Shown here: positions 10,315 to 20,606 of the stretch, piece by piece
How positions within the stretch are numbered: position 1 is the stretch's first letter
Layout: each line of letters opens with the position of its first letter
NCBI GenBank assembly: GCA_030015575.1
Contig: CM057340.1
Coordinates: 749,525,632-749,589,631 of the forward strand
DNA: 64,000 nt
Direction of reading: 5' to 3'
Origin: Agapanthus africanus
Taxonomy: Eukaryota > Streptophyta > Magnoliopsida > Asparagales > Amaryllidaceae
Program-made: the position numbers and the translations under genes
The notes under the pieces: generated by a model
Databases searched by the model: none
What the model was told of the DNA's origin: nothing
What the model saw: the letters and a program-made list of their open reading frames with translations, nothing else

Positions 10315-12775
10315 ATGGCGTTCAACTGCTCGAACTGCTCCAACTGCAACTGCAACCGACGCTCCGCCTCACCTGAAGGTGTAGCCTATGGACCTCAGGC
10401 AGCATCACTGTTCACGATGCCGGTGGAACAAATCACCCAGGCTATTACTGGACTATTTTTCGGGACCATGCTCCCGCCAATGAGCTTCACGGCCCCAGTG
10501 CCCATACATGAAGGGTCCTAAGAAGTCGGTTTTCGATCGACTTACAGCTGCTGCGGCCCCTCTCAACGGGTCGCCCAACACCAATGCCTTGGTCTTCTCC
10601 AGACTAGTCCAAAACTCCTGCGGGCCCACGATGAAGATTGCGGTCCTAAAGAAGGTTATTCAAAAGAGAGCAGCCAAACCTGCTTTTGAAGTCGTTAGGG
10701 CGGCTTCTCCCGCTAAGAGGTCGGTCTTTACAAGACTGACCATCCCAACTCCCACTCCCGCTCCTGCTTCTCAAAAGATATCGGTCTTTAATAGGCTGAC
10801 ACCGGCAATACCCCCTCACCTGAACAGGGGGAAGGACAAGGCCATCCCCGTCACCGAGCCAATTCCATCAGCGCGGCACGCTCGACGTCGCCACTGGCGC
10901 CGAGTGAGGAAGTCAGGAGGCAACTCCTCTTCTGGGCTAACTCCACCAGCCCCGACGGCGGAAATTAATGCTGCTGTTCCGACTGGGAACAGCTTTGAAC
11001 TGCTAAATAAAGTGCGTAGGAATTCTCCTACCGTTGTACTGAAGAGGTCTCCCCCTCCGCTGGAAAAGGCTGTAGAAGCAAAGCCAGAACAGCCCCAATC
11101 CCCTCAACGGCTGTCCTCCAAAATCTATAAAGTCTAGCGGCAGGCCCGAGACTCGGTGATCGATCCAAATTTCTCCCGCCAGCACAAGAAGCTGAAGGTC
11201 CAACAGGAAGTCAGCCATCCTTCTAAGCCACGAAAAGCTATCTGGGTGCCCACCTCGACGGCTCCCTCAACTTCGACCGCTCCTGAGAAAAGAAGGCCGG
11301 AGAAGATCCTTGTGCCGGCGACAAAAGCCAAAAACACTGAACCCAAACGTCCTAAGTCTGGGGGCATGGTCGTCCATACCGTTTACATGGCGTCTAGAAA
11401 GGAGGATAGCCGCGCTTTAACGGGCCACCGACCACTCACCCGATCCATCACAAGAGCCCAGGAGCAGCAGCAGCAGAAGCTCCAGGAGATGCTGACTGCA
11501 ATGGCCGTGCTCACCGAACCAAAAGAAAGTCCGGAGGCGTCATCGGAGCAGCGTCGCGAACACGAAACCGATACTGAATTCCTTCGTAGAATGCATGAAA
11601 AGAAGGACAAGGAGGCTGCAGAGCAAGCGGCCAATATAAAGCAGATGGCTCTCCTATTTCAAGACATGGTCGGGATGATGATCCAGCCAGATCCCCCAGC
11701 CGAAGATCTTCCGATTATCCTTGAAGATGACAGAGGAGAAACGTCAAATCCACCGCCGGCTCTTTCAACAGCCAAGGAGGAGACAATTTTCAAAGCTGCC
11801 CTGGATGACTATATTGCTCAACAAATACGAGTTCACCAGGCAACTGAGGCAGCTGGTCAAGTTGTCAAAATGGGGCGACCATATCCGAGCTGGTATGATC
11901 AGATCAAATACCCGCCGGGCTACACGATCCCAAAATTCCATGTCTATAAGGGGACAGACAATCCCCATCAACATGTTGCCCAGTTCAGGGCTCTTTGTGG
12001 CAACACCGACGGCGATGATAAGCTCCTTCTTCGTCAATTCGTCGGCAGATTATCGGAGATGGCGTTTGAATGGTATTCCGAGCTTTCGAACGACTCTGTC
12101 AAAACTTTCGCTGAAATGGAGTTGTTGTTTACCCAGCGTTACGCAAGCGCCAGCGAGCGTACACCAATAACAGCTTTGATCAATGCAAGAGTAATGCCGG
12201 GCGAAACTTGGGTTCAATATCCAATCCGATGGCGGAACTTGTGGTCAAAATGCGAACAACGCATCGAAGAAGCACCAGCAGTGGGCATGTTCATGGGCAC
12301 TCTTGACCCTCAAGCGACCATCTCTCAGTTCATGATATTCTTTAAACCAACCACGTTCCAGGCCTTGATTGGCAAATTAGCTCAAATGGACCAGATGGGC
12401 CATAGACCGTCTCCTCCAAAGCCGGACTCTCGAAATGAGAAGGGGAAAGGAAAAGCGATCGTCGTCGCCAATGCTCAACAACAGCCGAGCAACTTGAAGC
12501 CGGTTGTCCGTCAAAACAATATGCGTCCACGCCTATCCCTCGAGGAGAGGCTAGGACGTCCTTACTCGTTTCCTCAAGATAAAATGAGAAGACTGTTCGA
12601 GCTGGCAGTGCGCAACAGACTCATCAATCTGCCAGATTCAAAATGTCCGTTGCAGCCAAACGACGTCAATGATCCCAATTACTGCCCCTACCACCGAGTA
12701 TTGGGTCATCCGATCAAAGATTGCTACGTTTTCAAAAACTGGATTGAAGACCAGGCCAGGCCATCATCCTCTTAA
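10315..12775 (+). pseudogene. Tat-type gag of D1, disrupted
   Basis: The likely start is ATG 10315, opening with a Cys/Asn/Ser repeat (N-C-S-N-C-S-N-C). A one-base insertion near 10511 shifts frame, then a single frame continues to 12775 apart from TAG 11135-11137, where D2 has TGG. The first third has four 'S-V-F-x-R-L' type motifs in a Pro/Ala-rich linker. Middle: Gln/Glu-rich coiled coil (about 11440-11680). The capsid-like retrotransposon gag core is about 11930-12350, with 'KFHVYKGT' and 'FAEMELLFTQRY'. The C-terminus carries a knuckle-like motif, Y-C-P-Y-H-x4-G-H-x4-D-C (about 12680-12730). It ends abruptly at the deletion junction at about 12755. Gag would form the virus-like particle. 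Confidence 0.88.
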
Positions 12776-12885
12776 GGCAGTGAAAGGCCAGGCCATCAGC
12801 CTCGCCATATGGGCCTTGCTCTTAATGGAGTTTTCGATAACCTATCAGCCTCTTAAGGCAGTGAAAGGCCAGGCCATCGCCGACT
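12750..12885 (+). other. Deletion junction with templated filler DNA
   Basis: Gag sequence stops near 12755 and the next recognisable pol sequence is the start of the second RNase H region (equivalent to about 33326 in D2), so protease, RT and the first RNase H are gone. Between them the stretch CTCTTAAGGCAGTGAAAGGC occurs at 12771-12790, then again at its normal position 12851-12870. The extra copy is filler copied from nearby DNA. Confidence 0.8.
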
Positions 12886-14781
12886 TCCTCGCTGAGCATC
12901 CGATATCGGCCGACTCCCCTCTGAATTGCGAGCTTCCAGATGAACATGTGTTTGATGCGATCGACGGTAGTAATACCCGATGGGAACTCTATTTTGATGG
13001 AGCGTCTTCCATGAAGAAGCGCAAACAAAGCACCCCATAATCAAATCGGGGGTAGGCCTCATCTTCGTAACTCCATAAGGAGGGATAATGCGCTTTGCTT
13101 TCTCCTTAACAGAGCCGAGGATGAACAATGAAGCCGAATAGCTTTAATAGCAAGCCTCGAGATCGCCATCGACATGGGAATTGAAAACCTCCTCATATAT
13201 GGAGATTCTCAACTGGTCGACAGTCAAGTAAATGGCGACTACCAAACGTGCAAACCCGAATTGGTAAAGTATGGTGAGAGAGTACAGCAATTGCTGACTC
13301 AAATGCCTTCCTACATGCTGGAAAGCATACCGCGTGCGGAAAATAGCAAAGCAGATGCACTAGCTAAGCTCGCTAAAGAACTAGCCGACGAGAACCTCGA
13401 TGACGTAAGAATCGTGGTACAAAGCCGTCGGGTGCTTGCCCCAGCAGAAATATCTCCGGAATCATCCGAAGTAAAGGGAGCGACTGAGCAAATGGTTATG
13501 CAAATAACAGACCAGGAAAAGGCTGAGGATTGGAGAGAAGCCTTTATAGACTACTTCAAATCCAGTCGAACACCTAAAGATGCGTCCTCAAGACATCAGC
13601 TTATGAAACGAGCTCTGTCTTTCACCTTCGTCGATGATACTCTGTATAAGAGGTCATTTGATTCTCTGTGGTTGAGATGTCTGGGACCTGAAGAGGCGAA
13701 AAGAGTCGTTCAGGAAGTTCACGACGGACTCTGTGGTTCTCACCAAGCAGGCCCGAAGATGAAATTGAAGATTAAACGGATGGACTACTATTGGCCCACG
13801 ATGATTCAGGACTGCCTCGAATATGCGAAGCAATGCCACTCATGCCAGATTCATGGGGACTTTATCCATCAGCACCCAAATCCTCTACATCTAACAGTGG
13901 CTAGCTGGCCGTTCGAAATGTGGGGGACTGACGTAATCGGCCCCATCGAACCAGCATCGTCCAGGGGACATCGATTCATTTTGGCGACGACTAACTACTT
14001 CTCCAAATGGGCAGAAGCAGTACCGCTGAGGGAAGTGAAGACGGAGAATATCCTCCATTTCTTCAAGACGCACGTCATTTATCAGTTTGGAACTCCGCAA
14101 CGGATCATCTCCGATAACGGGCCAGCCTACAGAAGCCACAAGATCAGCCGCTTCGCACAACAACACAACATAGACTGGAGATATTCCTCAGTTTATAATC
14201 TCCGAGCTAACGGTCTAGCTGAGGCTTTCAACAAGACCTTGACAAAGATCGTGAAGAAGACGGTGTCCCGAAATAAGAAGGACTGGCACGAGAGACTGCA
14301 AGAAGCTCTCTGGGCGTATCGAATTACGTTCAAGACGGCCACGAACACAACGCCGTACGCGTTGGTATTCGGTACAGAAGCAGTACTCCCCCTCGAAATA
14401 GAATTACCCTCTCTACGAGTGGCAGTCCACTACGAGCTGACGGACGAAGAAAATACTCACCTTCGTCTTGAGGAGCTTGATGCCCTTGATGAAACCCGGC
14501 TCATAGCGCAACAAAATCTGGAGGCTTATAAAGCAAAGATGACGCGCTCATAAGAAAGATTGACCAGGCCAAGGACATTCCGCCAAGGCGAACTCGTGCT
14601 AGTGGTCAAAAGACCTATGATCCCCAATCATGCCAGGCGGGGAAAATTCGAGCCGAACTATGAAGGCCCGTACATCATAGACAAGGTCTACCAGGGTGGA
14701 GCCTATCTACTCATGGATATGCACGGTGAAAGACCTTTCAGGCCAATAAACGGTCGCTTCCAAAAGAAATACTACGTTTAA
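12800..14781 (+). pseudogene. D1 pol remnant: second (archaeal-type) RNase H and integrase
   Basis: The additional RNase H typical of Tat elements starts about 12975 ('LYFDGASS'). It is broken by a one-base loss near 13036, a CAA-to-TAA change (about 13075) and a four-base loss near 13138, compared with D2. From 13174 to 14553 the frame is open: end of RNase H ('YGDSQLV'), spacer, integrase zinc finger (H-x-H/C-x2-C, about 13735-13850) and the core with 'WGTDVIGP', 'IISDNGPAY' and 'GLAEAFNK' supplying D, D and E. TAA 14551-14553 interrupts before the integrase tail (14560-14781), which ends 'FQKKYYV'. No chromodomain. Integrase itself looks intact but would not be expressed in frame with gag. 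Confidence 0.88.
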
Positions 14782-15289
14782 TGAGTCACAGCCTAGGTCA
14801 ATGATAGATGACGACGACTATGTCCGCTCGCTATCTTCCTAAGCCCAAACTCTATAAGTAGTAGCCGGCCTTCTTCAACAACGGACCGAAACGTCCTTAA
14901 ACTAATGACGGACCACTACGTCCTATAACTAGCTGTTTACCGAGATGTCGATAAACAACGGTGGATTGCAACATCCCAAAGCCGATATATATAAAAAAAG
15001 AAAAAAATAAAAATAAAAACGGTATGCCCATAAGCAAAAAGGGCACGGATGAAAACCCGAAAGGGCTCCGTGAGTAAAAACAACAGGGCTACCGGCGAGT
15101 GCTTGTGAAAACCCGAAAGTGCGCGATCTCGTTATATAAAAAGAATAAAAAAAAAGAGAATAAAAAAAACGGTATGTCCATAAGTAAAAATGGGCACGGA
15201 TGAAAACTCGAAAGGGCTCCGTTAGTAAAAACAGCTGGGCGACTGGCGTGTGTTTGTGAAAACCCGAAAGGGCGCAACCTCGTTAAATG

Positions 15290-15475
15290 ACACTTGCAGG
15301 GTCCTCTCGACCTTGTGAGGAGAAATCACCCGCGTGAGATCCTTACGACTCACAAGGGAACAACACACTTAAAGATCCCCACGATTCCTAAGGAGAAATA
15401 CACTTGCAAGATCCTCACGACTTGTAAGGAGAAATCTCTTATGGGACCCTCATGGCTCATAAGATTTGAAAGTCT
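15290..15475 (+). repeat. Hairpin cassette 1 of D1
   Basis: Five successive inverted repeats with a near-constant centre (ATCCTTACGA, TCCTCACGA). Examples: GTGAG/CTCAC around 15337-15356, CTTGCAAG/CTTGTAAG around 15401-15428, CTTATG/CATAAG around 15438-15463. Stems differ from one another; the centre is kept. Confidence 0.75.
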
Positions 15476-15639
15476 TAAGTTACAGAGACCTGAACCTGTT
15501 CTTAAGCAACCCCCACAACCTCCGATATTGCCCTACAAGTGGCTCAATACTGACCCTTGTATACAATCCACGGGCGCGAATAAACATTTCTCTAACCAAG
15601 TCCCACCCGTGACTAGGGATATGTCCATATGGTGAACAA

Positions 15640-15820
15640 CCCTTGTAAGTCCTCTCGACTTATAAAGGGAAAACTCTTTTGTAAGATCCTTACAACTTAC
15701 AGGGGAACATGCACTTAGGAATCCTCACAATTCCTAAGGAGAAAACACACCTACGAGATCCTCACAACTTGTAGGGAGAAATACCTTTGTGAGACCCTTA
15801 CGGCTCATGAAGTCAAAAGC
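15640..15820 (+). repeat. Hairpin cassette 2 of D1
   Basis: Same design as cassette 1. Clear pairs are TGTAAG/CTTACA (about 15680-15702) and TTAGGAAT/ATTCCTAA (about 15716-15739) separated by CCTCACA; the other stems are less perfect. Confidence 0.7.
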
Positions 15821-15949
15821 CTTAGTCGACAGGACCACAACCCTGTTTACTAAGCCACCTTTGTTTCATATCGACAGAGGCAAATGATGATTCACTCCTG
15901 GCAATATCCCAGTCGTAGCGGTGCTGATGCCAAAATCGGTGTCTAATCC

Positions 15950-16205
15950 CAAGCTTGCGGCAAAAAGTTAGCAAGCCATACATGCATACGAAATAGCCGT
16001 AATGATGTGGCGACTTGCAACAAAATCAGCAAGTAAAAATGTATGCATGCAAAATAGCCAAAATGATTGGGCAACTCGCAATAAAAAGCAGCAAGTAAAA
16101 ATAAAATAAATAGCCGAAATGATTAGGCACCGCGAAAAATAGCCGAAATGATTGGGCAATCGCAACTTTCACGATATAAAAAGCTGAAATGATAGAGCAT
16201 CGCGG
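15950..16205 (+). repeat. AGCCGAAATGAT repeat array
   Basis: At least five imperfect copies of a unit with AGCCGAAATGATTGGGCA and AGCAAGTAAAAAT. The reverse complement (CATCATTTCGGCT) recurs in element F at 53060-53160. Confidence 0.75.
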
Positions 16206-16369
16206 GAAGAAATAAAAAAAACAAACTTATGAAAGAATGAAACTTTCGCCCTACAGGTAAGATCGCATCGATCCCTGTATACAATTCAGGGGCACAAAAG
16301 AAAGGGGAGCCATACCTTCCCACCAGGCTCCATCCGAAAGAGAGCCAAGTATCGACGGTTCACTGACGG

Positions 16370-17160
16370 TAAATTCCTAGCTTCAGGGTTTTGACGGCAA
16401 CTCATATAAAACCTGAAAGACCATCGGAGATCATCTTACATCTGCGCGGAGTGGTCACCACCTCGACGTTCGTCTCGATACAGCAGACGAGATGTCACCA
16501 CAGCGTTCTTCCTCCAGCAGGATTCAGACGCGACAATCAAACAACGGAGCCACGGCAAAATCCCTAGTTCCAAACCTCGACGGTTCACCAGCAACCTAGA
16601 GACAACCGCGACATTCATCTCGATACAGCAGACGCAATGCCAAGAAAATGACGCAAAGGCCAAATTCCTAGCTTCAGGCTCTTGACGGTAACTCATATAA
16701 AACCGGAAAGACCATCGGAGATCATCTCACACCAGCATGGAGTGATCACCACTTCGACGTTCGTCTCGATACAGTAGACGCGATGTCACCCTAGCGTTCT
16801 TCCCCCAGCAGGATTCGGACGCGCCCAAGCAAATGAAGCAAAGGCCAAATTCCTAGCTTCAGGGTCTTGGCAGTAACTCATATAAAACTTGAAAGACTAC
16901 CGAAGATCATCCAACATGGAATGGTCACCTCCTCAACGTTCGTCTCGATAAAGTAGACGAGATGTCACCCCAGCGTTCTTTCTCCAGCAGGATTCAGACA
17001 CGATAATCAAACAACGGAGCCACGGCAAAATCCCAGCTCCACTGCGACATTCGTCTCGATACAGCAGACGCAATGCCAGCAAACGAAGCAAAGGCCAAAT
17101 TCCTAGATTCAAGGTCTTGACGGAAACTCATATAAAACCTGAAAGACTATCGGGGATCAT
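16370..17160 (+). repeat. Irregular tandem repeats, unit 185-290 bp
   Basis: The phrase AACTCATATAAAACCTGAAA with small changes occurs near 16395, 16690, 16875 and 17125, each followed by a ATCGGAGATCAT-like phrase. Between them are repeated phrases with TCGTCTCGATACAGCAGACG and CCAGCAGGATTC. No coding evidence. Confidence 0.75.
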
Positions 17161-17639
17161 CCTACACCAGTGCGGAGTGGTTATGACTCATCGGGGCTCT
17201 CCAAAATGAGCCTAATCTCGAGTAAAAAGCGGCATGGGAAAATTCCTAACGCTTGCTCTTCCGACGATCAAACTGCCTAGGAGGATTGCTCGAAGTCGTC
17301 TTGTCCAGCCCCCGAAGGGATCAGAGACACGACAATCGCAAGGCTACTCAAACAGCAAGGTTGCCTATCGAGAAATACATCAGCCGACGCGACGGTACGA
17401 TGGACAAAACCCTAGTACCACAGACCCTAACGGACCTTTGTCGTAAAGAGCAGAGGTTAACTGTGACGTTACGATATTCTTGCGAGAAATGCTCGATTCG
17501 TCTCGACTCGTGTGGAAAAGCCATAGGCAGCGGGGATTAAAAACCCTGTTTCCTAAGCACTGGGGCCCTGCAAGTCGGTCCAAAACGGACTCTTGCATAC
17601 TATTCACGGACCACACTCTCCAAAGTCGAATCTCGACAA

Positions 17640-17840
17640 AGAGGGAAACAACCACTTACGAGTCCTCTCGACTTGTAAGAGGGAAAATTCTCTAGTGAGA
17701 TCCTTACGACTCTCAAGAGAAAACACACTTAGGAGTCCTCACGACCCCTAAGGAGAAATACACCTACGAGATCCTCTCGACTCTTAGGGAGAAAAGTCTT
17801 TATGAGACCCTCACAGCTCATAAAGTTGAAAAGCCTTAGG
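17640..17840 (+). repeat. Hairpin cassette 3 of D1
   Basis: CTTACGAGT/ACTTGTAAG (about 17655-17680), CTTAGGAGT/ACCCCTAAG (about 17727-17752) and TTATGAG/CTCATAA (about 17800-17823) flank near-constant centres CCTCTCG, CCTCACG and ACCCTCACA. Confidence 0.75.
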
Positions 17841-18018
17841 TAGCAGATCTGAACCTGCTTCCTAAGCCATCACTACTCCCCAAAGTATTGAAGACAGGAT
17901 GTGCTATATCACCTACAGGCTATGCTTACTTAAGGAATATGCCAATAACAAAGCAGAAAATAAAAGAGAAGAAAGCGCAGAGATGACACAAGACATTGCA
18001 AAAAAAAATGTGTGTATC

Positions 18019-18024
18019 TTTATT
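18019..18024 (-). promoter_or_regulatory. Polyadenylation-signal-like motif of the antisense gene
   Basis: AATAAA on the minus strand about 100 bp beyond the stop codon of the last antisense exon, the place expected for a plant 3' end signal. Confidence 0.6.
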
Positions 18025-18121
18025 CGTCAATTCAATTAAGTACAAGGCGAATCGTATAAAAGAATAAAGAATGGATACATATTATTCAAAGATTATAAGT
18101 GTATAATTGATACAAAGACAG

Positions 18122-18831
18122 CTACTGAGAAGGAAGTGTCTTAAGTAGGCCCATCAATTGCTCTCGCACTCCCTTCAGCGCCTTCTCCTGATCGGCTGCC
18201 GTGGCCAACTCTGCTTCTACCTGGGCCCGCTGCTGCAAGTAGGATGAAAGCTGTTCTTCAACGGCTCGCAGAGCTGCTTCATGACCTTGGGCATCACGCT
18301 CAACGGCATCGAGCTTCTGCTTCAATGTTAGCCCATCAGAGATACTTTGCAGAAGGCCCTCGAAGATAGCCTTCACCCGGGCAGCGTTCGCGTCGACCTC
18401 AGCACGCAGTCGAGCAGACTCGCTTGAGGTCTCTTGGCATTCCCTCCGCCTTAAAGCCGCTTCTTGTTCCAGATGTTGAAAGTAAGAAGCGCTCTGCTCG
18501 ATCCATGCCGCCCGTTGAGTACTCGGGGCCAAAACCTCGGGGGCAGGGTGCATAAGCTCCAGCTGATGCAGGCGGACCTCGATCTCCCTGCAGTGGTTAA
18601 CCCAAGACTCGACGACGCCTTCATTATGGAAATTTACAAGCGTCGCCAGCATCGGATTAATCTCGGCAGCAAAATCTGCGGCAGATGTGGGAGCTTCAGC
18701 GCCAAGCTCCTCGACGCATCCGCTCAACATGCTCAAACTCATCGCAGCACCCTTTGAGGATGGGCGTCTGGAAAATGGGCCAGCCGGCATCATGATGCGA
18801 GACTCGAAAGGGGCCGGAATCGGAACGACAG
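18122..18831 (-). pseudogene. Last exon of the antisense gene (coiled coil)
   Basis: Open for 236 codons to TGA-free end at 18122. Glu, Gln, Ala and Leu-rich with heptad spacing from about residue 110 onward ('LKQKLDAVERD', 'VEEQLSSYLQQR', 'VEAELATAADQEKALKG'), suggesting a long coiled coil and oligomerisation. Length 710 nt fits phase 1 entry and exact termination. No lesion seen. Confidence 0.75.
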
Positions 18832-20606
18832 CTGCAAAACAAAACGCGATCAAATGACGGTTCAAGAAATATAGAAAGGTCATCAATGACGGAATCTACT
18901 ATACCAGCTGCAGCAGGTGGCAAAGCCGGGAGAACTGGCGTGACTGATCTTACATCTCCTCCTTCAATCTGTAGCACTGCAATCGGGGCAAGGAAGAATT
19001 AGAAATAATTCCATTATCGAAAAAAGAAAGACCATTAATTGAAAACTATACTCACCAGCACCACTGGAGGAAGCAAGCTCCGACGGGAAGGAGAAGTCTG
19101 GGTGCAACACCTGATACAGGTGATCAAAAAGCACTCCTGCAAAGACGCAATAGTACAACGTCAGTACATAGATTATGCAACACAAAAATGCAACTGATAA
19201 GTCATAAATCCATACCTTCCAGCATCTGCAACGGTACGAAGGAGGGTAGAGAGGTGGCCACCATCAGGGCAGTAACTGACGGCGCTCCCTCAGGTAAAGT
19301 GGCATCAGCACTAGCCGCACCTGCATTAGAAACGAGATAAGCCCTCTCAGGTAGGATTGCAGAATAGAAGAAGGGCGGTAACCCAAGATTTACCTGAAAA
19401 GTCGCCAGCCCGGGCCCTAACGAGGGCGTTACTTGATGTAACTGTGGCGTCTTCCTCCTCCATTAGGACGGTCTCACCTCCCGTTGCCTCATCGCCCGAC
19501 TCCACAGGAGCCGTCGTCACGCTCGCGGCGCCGGGAGACGACAAGGAACCGTAAGCAGGGAGAGCGATGATCGGAGCGGCGCCCGACTCCTGAGAAAAGG
19601 CGGCCGTCTCGTGCTCAGTGATCATGCCCGTCTCATCCACTACCACCTCGGGCTCGGCGGTCGCAGCCGTCTCGTCCACCACTGCCATGGGTTCATTGGT
19701 CCCAGCCGCTCCATCCGCCGCTACTCCAGGCTCGGTTGTAGCCACCGTCTCAACTGCCGCCCCTCGGGCTCGGCATCAGCAACCTTCTCGGGCATAGTAG
19801 GCATGACTGTCTCGGCGACTACGGCTGCACCGCCTACCGTCTCCTCGGGATCAGCTGCTACCTTCTCCACCATCCCCTCAGGCTCGACGGACGCCGCTGC
19901 CCCTTCAGTAGGACTCGGCCCTGCAAGACAAGATGTATAAGAACGATAGTTTTACATCTTTTACAACAAAGCCTCGAAAAACACATTACCTGAGGTGGAT
20001 TGATCGTTAGCTCCCCGAGCTGCACGCGCCGCCTGTCTATGAGCAGTAGACAGGGCGACCGGGGGCTCCTCTGAAGGAGTAGCAGCGGGAGTAACAGCGC
20101 TTGAGCCCGCTCCCACGGCCAAAGCAGCGCTACGTTCCTTCGCTGCGCGCCTCAAGCGCTTCCACTCCTCCCGGGCCGTCACGACGGACCTCTTGGAAGC
20201 TTCCTTCAGCAAGGCGTCGTCGTCCTCGTTCAGAGTTGCCTCCAGAGCCTTTAAGGCATCCATCATCGGCTTTTTAAGTAGAGACTCTCACGGCAACCCC
20301 AAAGAGGCCGGGACTTCGGCAGCTGGCCCGGGGATAATTCCTGTGTCGTCTTGCGAGGCAGGTCTTGTGGTCCCTGCAATAAGACAAAGAAGAGGTTAGA
20401 TTGGCCATAAGAAAAGAGAATAATGACTCAATGAGCCGAGACGTACCAACGCCCGATAGAGCGCGTTTCCTTTCCTCCTCCTCGAAGGTTTTGAGGGAAG
20501 CAGCGATGGCTTCTTCTGTAGAAATGCCTGTTTAAAAAGGAAAAGCGTTAGTCAAAGACAATGATGAAAGCACGATGAAATGACGAAGAATGCAACTAGT
20601 GATTAC

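Larger units (their letters stand above)
14782..18016 (+). other. Structured post-pol spacer of D1
   Basis: Noncoding. Modules in order: GTCCTTAAAC-type word (about 14880-14960), three runs of ACCCGAAAG repeats (15050-15275), hairpin cassette 1 (15290-15475), cassette 2 (15640-15820), AGCCGAAATGAT repeats (15950-16200), longer repeats (16370-17160), cassette 3 (17640-17840). The same modules occur in reverse complement, in a shuffled order, in element F between 50.7 and 53.4 kb, so they are shared parts of Tat elements and not local debris. Confidence 0.75.
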
